Source: JBGOTP01 sp041476545 (GTDB lineage Bacteria > Acidobacteriota > Vicinamibacteria > Vicinamibacterales > CAVVIG01). Taken from it: 10,438 bases of DNA. Below are positions 1 through 7,655 of this stretch, piece by piece. Positions within the stretch are counted from its first letter, which is position 1, and each line of letters starts with the position of its first letter. The notes beneath the pieces were generated by a model. That model had not been told where the DNA came from. It searched no databases and saw only the letters and a list, made by a program, of their open reading frames with translations. The translations under genes were made by a program, and so were the position numbers. The stretch covers positions 1 through 10,438 of the forward strand of contig JBGOTP010000172.1 in the NCBI GenBank assembly GCA_041476545.1. The letters are read 5' to 3'.

Positions 1-101
1 AGACCCGGGATGGCGATTGCCGCGATGATGCCAATGATCGCCACAACGATCAGCAGCTCGATGAGCGTGAAACCCTTGCTGTTGCGCATCTTCTTCATCA
101 T
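1..101 (-). CDS. pilA: Type IV major pilin PilA, N-terminal part only (cut by window edge)
   Basis: Reading leftwards from the ATG at 99-101, 33 codons and part of a Leu codon are visible. The product starts with a short basic leader (MMKKMRNSKG) followed by FTLIELLIVVAIIGIIAAIA, the class III prepilin signal. Prepilin peptidase PilD would cut between Gly10 and Phe11 and methylate the new N-terminal Phe. Glu15 is the conserved Glu5 of mature pilin, which pairs with the neighbouring subunit's N-terminus during assembly; Pro32 matches the Pro22 kink. The hydrophobic helix anchors the subunit in the inner membrane and then forms the filament core. There are two tandem ATG codons; the first is preferred because GAAGGAG lies 10 nt upstream. 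The position beside pilR, with its own sigma-54 promoter, points to the major pilin rather than a minor pilin, but the C-terminal domain is outside the window and a pseudopilin cannot be fully excluded. Confidence 0.93.
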   Translation of the reverse strand, partial: MMKKMRNSKGFTLIELLIVVAIIGIIAAIAIPG

Positions 102-111
102 GTCTCTCTGA

Positions 112-118
112 CTCCTTC
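112..118 (-). promoter_or_regulatory. Shine-Dalgarno site of pilA
   Basis: On the minus strand this reads GAAGGAG, a strong ribosome binding site 10 nt before the first of two tandem ATG codons (13 nt before the second). It supports the first ATG as the start and fits high expression of a major pilin. Confidence 0.75.
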
Positions 119-176
119 TGAAGGCTTGGTCCATTACGACCGGGTTCGTCGTCTCTTGGTTCGTGCCGTCTCCCTG

Positions 177-192
177 AGCAACCGATGTGCCA
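177..192 (-). promoter_or_regulatory. Sigma-54 (RpoN) -24/-12 promoter for pilA
   Basis: The minus strand reads TGGCAC-ATCGG-TTGCT, matching the RpoN consensus TGGCAC-N5-TTGCW with the invariant GG and GC dinucleotides at the correct spacing. Transcription would start about 12 nt past the GC, near position 165-167, giving a leader of roughly 65 nt before pilA. The adjacent gene encodes PilR, an activator with an intact GAFTGA sigma-54 contact motif, and in Pseudomonas and Myxococcus pilA is known to be RpoN/PilR dependent. Confidence 0.88.
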
Positions 193-204
193 AGCCAGCA
201 CGGG

Positions 205-246
205 TCTCAAATTCACCATTAAGCCATTTATATACTTTAACTTACA
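205..246. other. AT-rich tract between pilA promoter and candidate activator site
   Basis: In a strongly GC-rich window, this stretch is markedly AT-rich, with runs such as CATTTATATACTTTAAC. It lies just upstream of the -24 element and between it and the candidate activator site at 312-324, where bent or IHF-bound DNA often helps a sigma-54 activator loop onto the polymerase. I see no good IHF consensus on either strand, so only the composition is claimed. Confidence 0.4.
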
Positions 247-311
247 TCTCTGATCCCGACCGAAAATCGCGGCAGATCTGCGGAAAGTGACAATTAGTGG
301 CGGCCTCAGTA

Positions 312-322
312 GACACGAAATG

Positions 323-326
<4 letters not shown>
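312..326. promoter_or_regulatory. Candidate PilR-type upstream activator site (GACA-N5-TGTCAA)
   Basis: The sequence GACA-CGAAA-TGTCAA contains an inverted repeat (GACA/TGTC, 5-nt gap) overlapping the last codon and stop of pilR. It lies about 120 bp upstream of the -24 element of pilA, a usual distance for sigma-54 activators. PilR sites in Pseudomonas are described as repeats of a (C/G)TGTC core; here the minus strand gives GTGTC at 312-316, and another TGTC lies at 289-292. The same GACA-N5-TGTCAA pattern occurs before pilB at 7634-7648. Binding by PilR is inferred, not shown. Confidence 0.4.
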
Positions 327-1737
<1,411 letters not shown>

Positions 1738-1741
<4 letters not shown>

Positions 1742-3387
1742 ACGGGCACTTCCGACCGGGCCGGGAGCCGCACGGAGACCGTGGTGCCGGCGCCGGGCTG
1801 CGAGCTCACCTGAATCTTTCCGTGATAGTCCGTCACGATGCGATGCACGATCGCGAGACCCAGGCCCGTCCCGTTCGCGAACGTGCCATGGAACGGCTGG
1901 AACAGGCTGTCAATCGCGTCGGTCGGGATGCCGATCCCGTCGTCCTGAACGGCAATCACGACGTCGCCCGATGAGGGATCGACGCAAGCCCTGAGTTGAA
2001 GACGGCCGCCCTCCGGCATCGCGCGAAGACCATTCGTGGCGAGGTTCCAGACAATCTGCTTCATCTGCCCCTCGTCGGCTTCGTACCAGAGTTCTTCCGC
2101 CGGCAGATCGACGGCGATCGCATGCCCCTCTCCCACGTCCACGCTGTTCCTGAGCAGCAGGGCGGTGTCGTTGAGGGCGCGCCGGAGATCGAGCCGCGCG
2201 ATGCCGAACCGCTGGGGCCTGGCGTACGCGAGAAACGAGCGGATCGTCGTGTTGAGACGCTCCGATTCACGCAGCACGATGTCCATCAGTTGTTCCTGCT
2301 CGCTGCTCAGGGGGAGTTCCTGGCGAAGAATCTGAATGGAGCCGGACATCGAGGCGAGCGGATTGCGAATTTCGTGCGCGATCCCGGCCGCCATTTCACC
2401 CACGGCCGCCAGACGCTGCTGGATCTGCGCGTCGTGCTCCCGTTTCTTCACCTCGGTCACGTCCTGAAATGTGATGAGCACGCCCACGCGTCCGCCGGGC
2501 GCCTGGAGGTGCGTGGCGCTCAATCCCACGTCGATGGCCCCGCGGCTCTTCGTCTGGAATTTGAACTCCAGGCGGCGGGCGCCGGCCCCGCTCAATCCCG
2601 CGTTGAGCGCGGTCACGAGCGGAGGCGGCAACCGCAGTACATCGGTAATGGCGCGGCCGATGACCTCATCGAACGACAGCCCGGTGATCGTCTCGGCGGC
2701 GTGGTTGAACGTGAGAATGCGCTGAGCCCTGTCGGTGGTCGCCAGGCCACTCGGGAGGCTGTCGATGACATGCTGATTGAGGGCCTGCAGATCCGCGATC
2801 TGCGTGGACGCCTGCGCGAGCCGGGCGCCGGCCAGCCGGACACTGTCGGCCAGAGACCCGCTCAGGAAGGCGACCGCGAAGAAGCCGAACAAATTGAGCG
2901 CGACCCGGTACTGGGCCACCGATGGCGGCGGGAGCGCGACGCTCTCGAGCCGCGGATCGCTGATGAGACCCGCCGCGGTCAGGTACTGGGCCAGGACGAG
3001 GCCCACATAGATGACGGTGCTCAGGGTCGCCACGAGCAGTCCGCCGCGCCGGAACTGCACCGTGCTCGCCCCGATAATCGGCAGCAGATAGAGTGACGGA
3101 AAGACGCTGTTGACGCCGCCCGTGAAGTAGATGAACGCCGACACGACCAGCGCATCGACCGCCAGCTGCGCGTCGATCAGCCAGCGGTGGCGCTCGGCGA
3201 ACCGCAGGGTCGCCGCGTACGCGATGGTCAGCGCGAAGGTCAGCGCAATGAGAAAGAAGAAGGGGTCGACCGGAAGAGATCCCGGCGCCGTGATCTGCAC
3301 CACGGTCGCGCCGCCGAGCAGCGCCGTGCTGACGACGGCGCGAATGCCGATGAGCCACGCGAGTTTCCGGCGAAGGTCGGTGTCCAA
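1738..3387 (-). CDS. pilS: Type IV pilus sensor histidine kinase PilS
   Basis: A 549-residue inner-membrane kinase partnering PilR. The N-terminal third carries about six hydrophobic segments (near 11-31, 43-63, 71-90, 97-110, 116-138, 161-182), the known PilS topology; in Pseudomonas this region senses PilA in the membrane. A PAS domain follows (about 202-315), then the kinase core: H box AGIAHEIRNPL with phosphorylated His338, N box NLATNGLRAM (Asn448, Asn452), G1 box DDGIGI (482-487), F box around 496-499, and G2 box GTGLGLAI (506-513). All catalytic motifs are intact. The start is TTG at 3385-3387: the in-frame pilC stop lies only three codons upstream and no ATG or GTG precedes the first membrane helix. 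GAGAAG just upstream, overlapping the pilC stop, can serve as ribosome binding site. The gene ends in a 4-bp ATGA overlap with pilR. Confidence 0.95.
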
Positions 3388-3396
3388 GGGCGCTTC

Positions 3397-4617
3397 TCAG
3401 GTCAGCTTGCTGATCAGGTCGAAGATCGGCATGTACATCGCGATCACGATGCCGCCGACGACGATGCCCAGGAAGGCAATCATGATCGGCTCGAGGAGCG
3501 TCAGCAGCCCCGCCACCGCGGTATCCACTTCCTCCTCGTAAAAGTCCGCGATCTTCGCGAGCATCGTGTCGAGAGCGCCGGTCGCCTCGCCCACGCTGAT
3601 CATCTGCACGACCATCGACGGGAAGACGGCCGTCTCGCGGAGAGGGGCCGCGATTGTCTCACCGCGTTCAATGCTCGTCCGCGTCGCCATGACGGCATCC
3701 TCGACAATCGAGTTGCCGGAGGTCTTGGCCGTGATTTCGAGGCCATCGAGAATGGGCACGCCGGAACTGACGAGCGTCGCCAGCGTGCGGCAGAAACGCG
3801 CGACCGCGATCTTGCGAAGGATGTTGCCGAGGACCGGCAGCTTCAACATCGTGCCGTCGACAACGCGCCGCCCCTTCCCGGTGCTGTAGTAGCTTCGGAA
3901 GAGGTACACGAGAACGCCCACCCCCACTAGGAGAAACGGAAAGAATCGGACGAGGTTGTCGCTCAATCCGATGACGACGCGGGTCGGCAGCGGCAGCTCG
4001 GCGCCAAGGCCGCTGAAGAGCGACGCAAACGTCGGAATCACCTTCCACAGGATGACCCCGACCACGCCGCCGGCGATGACCACGACCGCGATCGGATAGA
4101 TCATCGCCGACTTGACCTGGCCGGACAGCTTGACCGCCTTCTCGATGTAGGTCGCCAGCCGCTTGAGAATCGTGTCTAGAATCCCGCCCGCCTCGCCGGC
4201 GGCAATCATGTTCGTGAACAGGGGATCGAAGGTCTTCGGGTGCTTCCGCATCGCATCCGCCAGCGACGCGCCTCCTTCCACGGCGCTGCGCGTCGAGGCG
4301 ATGACCGCCGCAAAGTTCTTGTCGTCCTCCTGGCTGCCGAGAATATCGAGGCACTGCACGAGGGGCAGTCCGGCGTCGATCATCACGGAAAACTGGCGCG
4401 TGAACACGGCGAGACTTTTCGCCGACGCCTTCTTGCCGAGTTTTCCGGCTTTCTCCTTCTTCGCCGCCTCGGCCTTCTCTTTTGACGGCGTGATTCGTGT
4501 GACCAGGATCTGGTCGCGCCGGAGCGCGGTGACGGCCGCGTCCATGGAGTCGGCCAGCCGCTCTCCACTGACCGTCTGTCCGGCTCGTGTGCGGCCCGAG
4601 TATGCAAATGTCGGCAT
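3397..4617 (-). CDS. pilC: Type IV pilus inner-membrane platform protein PilC (GspF family)
   Basis: A 406-residue polytopic inner-membrane protein, the usual length for PilC/GspF. It is the platform through which the PilB and PilT motors act on pilin subunits. The N-terminus MPTFAYSGRTRAGQ is typical of the family. Two T2SSF domains repeat (about 70-192 and 272-397), each with a GEATG-like turn (GEAGG at 141-145, GEATG at 343-347) and a hydrophobic end. Membrane helices are near 170-193, 222-241 and 372-398, the last followed by the conserved MYMPIFDLI ending. A Lys/Ala-rich linker sits at 46-68. The start is supported by the family-typical first residues and a purine-rich GAGGGAAGAGG just upstream. 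It follows pilT after a 40-bp gap filled mostly by heptamer repeats, and shares its reading frame with pilS 9 bp downstream. Confidence 0.96.
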   Translation of the reverse strand: MPTFAYSGRTRAGQTVSGERLADSMDAAVTALRRDQILVTRITPSKEKAEAAKKEKAGKLGKKASAKSLAVFTRQFSVMIDAGLPLVQCLDILGSQEDDKNFAAVIASTRSAVEGGASLADAMRKHPKTFDPLFTNMIAAGEAGGILDTILKRLATYIEKAVKLSGQVKSAMIYPIAVVVIAGGVVGVILWKVIPTFASLFSGLGAELPLPTRVVIGLSDNLVRFFPFLLVGVGVLVYLFRSYYSTGKGRRVVDGTMLKLPVLGNILRKIAVARFCRTLATLVSSGVPILDGLEITAKTSGNSIVEDAVMATRTSIERGETIAAPLRETAVFPSMVVQMISVGEATGALDTMLAKIADFYEEEVDTAVAGLLTLLEPIMIAFLGIVVGGIVIAMYMPIFDLISKLT

Positions 4618-4630
4618 GTCCTCTTCCCTC

Positions 4631-4668
4631 TAACTTCTAACTTCTAAGTTCTAAGTTCTAAGTTCTAG
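4631..4668. repeat. Heptamer tandem array at pilT/pilC junction
   Basis: Five 7-bp units stand head to tail on the plus strand: TAACTTC twice, then TAAGTTC three times, followed by a partial unit TAG. On the coding (minus) strand each unit reads as a variant of TAGAACT, so every unit holds a TAG; since 7 is not a multiple of 3, successive units place TAG in all three frames. The plus strand carries TAA in every unit. The pilT stop codon (4658-4660) and its last residues lie inside the array. The C-to-G change between units 2 and 3 makes the two halves partly self-complementary (AACTT against AAGTT). Confidence 0.9.
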
Positions 4669-5800
4669 CCACCGGCCGCCCGGCGGGCACGGTGCCGGGC
4701 GTCCGTCCGAGTCCGGCGCCGGCCACCACACCAACGCCGCGAGTGATCATGTCCTGCAACTCGTCCTTCATGGACGACGCCGCCATGGCCGCCTCGATCG
4801 TGATGAGCCCTTTCAGATGCAGGCTGGCGAGCGACTGATTCGCCGTCTGCATCCCCAGCTTTTCCTGCCCGGCCTGCATCGACCCGTAGATCTGATGAAT
4901 CTTGTCGTCCCGTATCAGGTTTCTGATCGCGGGCGTCGGTACCAGAATTTCGAGCGACACCACGCGTCCCTTCGCGTCGGCGCGCGGCAGCAGGGCCTGA
5001 CAGACGATGCCCTCGAGCACGAGCGAGAGCTGCGTCCGGATCTGCGCCTGCTGATTCGCGGGAAAAATGTCGATGATGCGATTGATCGTCTGGGCCGCCG
5101 AGTTCGTGTGCAGACTGGCGAACGTCAGGTGCCCGGTCTCGGCGATCTTCAGCGCCGCCTCGACGGTCTCGAGATCCCGCAACTCGCCGATGAGGACGAT
5201 GTCGGGGTCCTCGCGCAGCGCCGCGCGCAGGGCATTGGCGAAGCTGTTCGTGTCGCTGTGCACCTCGCGCTGGTTGACCAGGCAGTTCTTGTGCTGATGG
5301 ATGTACTCGATCGGATCCTCGATCGTGAGAATGTGTTCGTGGCGCTCCGCGTTGATCTTGTCGAGCATGGCGGCGAGCGTCGTGGATTTGCCGCTGCCGG
5401 TCGGGCCCGTCACGAGCACGAGTCCGCGGGGCCGATCGGCCAGCGTCGCAAGTACCGGGGGCAGTCCCAGTTCGCCGAACGTTCGAATCTTTTCCGGAAT
5501 GAGCCGGTACACCGCGCCGACGGCCCCGCGCTGATTGAAGACGTTGCAGCGGAAGCGCGACCCGATGGCTTTGATGCCGAACGAGAAGTCCAGCTCCATC
5601 GTTTCCTCGAACCGCTTCTTCTGGACATCGGTCAGCAGGCTGTAGACGAGCTGCTTGGTTTCCGTGGGCGTCAGCTCCGGTGACTGCAGACGCGCGAGTC
5701 GTCCGTGTACGCGAATCTGCGGCGGTGTACTGGTGGCAATGTGCAGATCCGAGCCGTCCATCTCGACGAGCGTCTTGAGCAGTTCGGGCAGTGTTGGCAT
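4658..5800 (-). CDS. pilT: Type IV pilus retraction ATPase PilT
   Basis: A 380-residue cytoplasmic hexameric ATPase that powers pilus retraction and hence twitching motility. Visible motifs: Walker A GPTGSGKST (132-140), Asp box TIEDPIEYIH (159-168), Walker B DIVLIGELRD with Glu206 (200-209), His box HLTFASLHTN (224-233), and the PilT-specific AIRNLIR motif (291-297), which is needed for retraction in Pseudomonas and separates PilT from PilB-type ATPases. It lacks the cysteine zinc motif of PilB, as expected. The core ends near residue 355; a Gly/Pro/Arg-rich tail of about 25 residues follows and runs into the heptamer array, so the tail length may be set by that array. No convincing Shine-Dalgarno precedes the ATG at 5798-5800; the space to pilB is filled by another heptamer array. 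A PilU paralogue is less likely, given a single copy between pilB and pilC. Confidence 0.96.
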   Translation of the reverse strand: MPTLPELLKTLVEMDGSDLHIATSTPPQIRVHGRLARLQSPELTPTETKQLVYSLLTDVQKKRFEETMELDFSFGIKAIGSRFRCNVFNQRGAVGAVYRLIPEKIRTFGELGLPPVLATLADRPRGLVLVTGPTGSGKSTTLAAMLDKINAERHEHILTIEDPIEYIHQHKNCLVNQREVHSDTNSFANALRAALREDPDIVLIGELRDLETVEAALKIAETGHLTFASLHTNSAAQTINRIIDIFPANQQAQIRTQLSLVLEGIVCQALLPRADAKGRVVSLEILVPTPAIRNLIRDDKIHQIYGSMQAGQEKLGMQTANQSLASLHLKGLITIEAAMAASSMKDELQDMITRGVGVVAGAGLGRTPGTVPAGRPVART

Positions 5801-5816
5801 ATAGGCGTTTCTGGTG

Positions 5817-5844
5817 CTCTCAGTTTTCAGCTTTCAGCTCTCAG
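5817..5844. repeat. Heptamer tandem array at pilB/pilT junction
   Basis: Four 7-bp units on the plus strand read CTCTCAG, TTTTCAG, CTTTCAG, CTCTCAG. On the coding strand these are CTGAGAG/CTGAAAG-type units, each carrying TGA; the first unit supplies the pilB stop codon (5841-5843) and the following units put TGA in the other frames. The sequence differs from the array at 4631-4668, but period, position at a stop codon and intergenic setting are the same. The first and last units are identical. Confidence 0.8.
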
Positions 5845-7610
5845 TGCACGGTCTCCCTGACGACTTCCTCGATCGTCGTCAGGCCGTCTTTCACCTTGCG
5901 CAGGCCGCTCATCCGCAGCGTGATCATCCCCTCGTCGATCGCCTTGCGTCGGAGTTCGAGGCCCGATGCTCCCACCAGGACCAGCTCACGTATCTCGTCG
6001 CCGATCCCCATCACTTCGTAGAGCCCCACGCGTCCCTTGTACCCGGTGAGATTGCACCGATCGCAGCCCCGGCCCTTCATGGGCGTCACGTGCTTCGCAT
6101 CGTCCGGGGTGAAGCCCGCCTTGACGAGCGCGGCTGGAGGATGCGGACTGGGCTCCTTGCAGTTCGCGCAGATGCGCCGGACGAGCCGCTGCGCGCAAAT
6201 CAGATGAACCGAGCTCGCCACGAGAAACGGCTCAATGCCCATGTTCATGAGACGGTTGATCGTGCTCGGCGCATCGTTGGTATGGAGGGTCGAGAGCACG
6301 AGGTGTCCGGTGAGCGCCGCCTTGACGGCAATTTCCGCCGTCTCGAAATCGCGAATCTCGCCCACCAGGATGATGTTCGGATCCTGGCGGAGAAACGACC
6401 GAAGCGCCGCCGCGAAATTCAGGCCGATGCTCTCCCTTACCTGCACCTGGTTGATGCCGGCCAGATTGAACTCGACCGGGTCTTCCGCGGTCATGATGTT
6501 CGTTTCCGGCGTATTGATCTTCGCGATGGAGGAGTAGAGCGTGTTCGTCTTCCCGCTCCCGGTCGGCCCGGTGACGAGCACCATGCCCCACGGCCGGAGG
6601 ATCGCCGCCTCGAACTTGGCGAGCGACTCGGGTTCGAAGCCGAGCTTCGTCATGTCGAGCATGAGCTTGTCCTTGTCGAGCAGGCGCATGACGATCTTTT
6701 CGCCGAAGAGCGTCGGAAGCACCGACACGCGAAAGTCGATCTCCTTGGGGCTGCCGTTCTCGTTGAACCGGATCTTGATGCGCCCGTCCTGCGGAAGCCG
6801 CTTCTCGGCGATGTCCAGCTTCGCCATGATCTTGAGGCGCGAGGAGATCGCGTCGCGGAACTTCATCGGCGGGCTCATGATGTTGTAGAGAATCCCGTCG
6901 ATGCGATAGCGGACCCGCAGCTCCTTCTCGTACGGCTCGATGTGGATGTCGCTCGCGCCTTTCTGAATCGCCGACATCAGGACCACGTTGACGAGGCGGA
7001 CGACCGGCGCTTCTTCGCCCTGCCTGGCCAGCGCCTCGGCACTGATTTCCTGCAACTCGTCGAGGACTTCGACGTCGGCGCCGCTCTCGAGCGACGCCTG
7101 CAGCTCTTCGAGACCCTTGCTGGCCATCTCAAGGGCGCTTGGCCCGCTCGTGACGGCGACCTGGGGGCTGGGGCCGCCCTTGGCGCCCTGCGGGTAGTAC
7201 TTCTGAATGGCTTCAATAACCGCCGTCTCGGAGGCGACCACCGGCTCGACGTTGTAGCCGGTCATGAACTTGATGTCGTCCATCGCAAAGACGTTGGTCG
7301 GGTCCGTCATCGCGATCGTGAGCGTCGCGCCGGCCCGGCTGAGCGGGACAACTTGGTACTTCTGTGCCGTGTCGGCGGGAATCAGCCGGACGATCGCGAC
7401 GTCGATCTCGAACTGCGAGAGGTTGATGGAGGGAACCCCATACTGCTTGCTGAGAAGCGCGGTAATGTCCTCGTCCTTGACGATCCCCAACTTGACGAAG
7501 TTGAAGCCCAGCTTTCCCCCGTTGGCCTTCTGATGGTCCAGGGCCTGCTGAAGCTGTTCCGAGGTTATTCGCTTCTCCTTGAGGAGGAGCTCACCAATGC
7601 GGACGGACAT
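5841..7610 (-). CDS. pilB: Type IV pilus extension ATPase PilB (GspE family)
   Basis: A 589-residue cytoplasmic hexameric ATPase that drives pilus polymerisation via PilC; length is normal for PilB. An MshEN/T2SSE N-terminal domain spans about 1-140, including the RIGELLL and LGxxLV-like elements. A linker of about 140-195 is Gly/Ser/Glu-rich. The ATPase domain holds Walker A GPTGSGKTN (348-356), Asp box TAEDPVEF (374-381), Walker B IILVGEIRD with Glu418 (413-421) and His box HLVLSTLHTN (436-445). Four cysteines in two CxxC pairs (Cys481/484 and Cys516/519) form the zinc site of extension ATPases, separating it from PilT. The ATG at 7608-7610 gives the family-typical MSVRIGELL start, although no strong Shine-Dalgarno precedes it. 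The 45-bp gap upstream contains an inverted repeat and a possible promoter, so pilB may begin its own transcript. Confidence 0.97.
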   Translation of the reverse strand: MSVRIGELLLKEKRITSEQLQQALDHQKANGGKLGFNFVKLGIVKDEDITALLSKQYGVPSINLSQFEIDVAIVRLIPADTAQKYQVVPLSRAGATLTIAMTDPTNVFAMDDIKFMTGYNVEPVVASETAVIEAIQKYYPQGAKGGPSPQVAVTSGPSALEMASKGLEELQASLESGADVEVLDELQEISAEALARQGEEAPVVRLVNVVLMSAIQKGASDIHIEPYEKELRVRYRIDGILYNIMSPPMKFRDAISSRLKIMAKLDIAEKRLPQDGRIKIRFNENGSPKEIDFRVSVLPTLFGEKIVMRLLDKDKLMLDMTKLGFEPESLAKFEAAILRPWGMVLVTGPTGSGKTNTLYSSIAKINTPETNIMTAEDPVEFNLAGINQVQVRESIGLNFAAALRSFLRQDPNIILVGEIRDFETAEIAVKAALTGHLVLSTLHTNDAPSTINRLMNMGIEPFLVASSVHLICAQRLVRRICANCKEPSPHPPAALVKAGFTPDDAKHVTPMKGRGCDRCNLTGYKGRVGLYEVMGIGDEIRELVLVGASGLELRRKAIDEGMITLRMSGLRKVKDGLTTIEEVVRETVH

Positions 7611-7621
7611 GAACTCTAAGA

Positions 7622-7648
7622 ATTATCCGAGTTGACAAAAAGTGTCAA
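7622..7648 (-). promoter_or_regulatory. Possible sigma-70-like promoter for the pilB operon
   Basis: The minus strand shows TTGACA (7643-7648), a perfect -35 hexamer, then 15 nt, then GATAAT (7622-7627), a five-of-six -10 match. The spacer is shorter than the usual 17 nt, and transcription would begin only a few bases before the pilB ATG, giving an almost leaderless mRNA; this agrees with the lack of a clear ribosome binding site. The -35 hexamer is one arm of the inverted repeat at 7632-7648. Confidence 0.35.
7632..7648. promoter_or_regulatory. Perfect inverted repeat TTGACA-N5-TGTCAA upstream of pilB
   Basis: Two 6-bp arms, TTGACA and TGTCAA, are separated by AAAAG in the 45-bp gap between the outer-membrane protein gene and pilB. 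The layout resembles a dimer operator. It shares GACA-N5-TGTCAA with the site at 312-326 upstream of pilA. It could also be a weak transcript hairpin after the upstream gene, but no U-run follows it on the minus strand. Confidence 0.5.
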
Positions 7649-7655
7649 TACTGAC

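Noticed and set aside
272..281. Perfect 10-bp palindrome GCAGATCTGC between pilR and pilA
   Set aside because: It does not extend further, has no copy elsewhere that I saw, and has no loop or U-run for a terminator. Chance is a sufficient explanation.
1996..3096. A 366-codon plus-strand open frame opposite pilS
   Set aside because: Antisense to an intact kinase gene, with Arg/Glu/His-rich low-information translation and no domain signature.
4631..4668. Repeat array considered as CRISPR or as an intrinsic terminator
   Set aside because: Units are 7 bp with no spacers, so not CRISPR. The self-complementary parts are AT-rich 5-bp blocks with mismatches and no U-run, so termination within the operon is unlikely.
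5814..7619. A 601-codon plus-strand open frame opposite pilB, longer than pilB itself
   Set aside because: It lies wholly antisense to a gene with every PilB motif. Its product is rich in Arg, Asp, His, Leu and Val without domains, as expected when the complementary strand of a GC-rich gene happens to lack stops.
7632..7648. Inverted repeat before pilB considered as a sigma-54 promoter
   Set aside because: TTGACAC resembles a -24 box, but the essential GG is GA and the -12 TTGC is missing at the right spacing.
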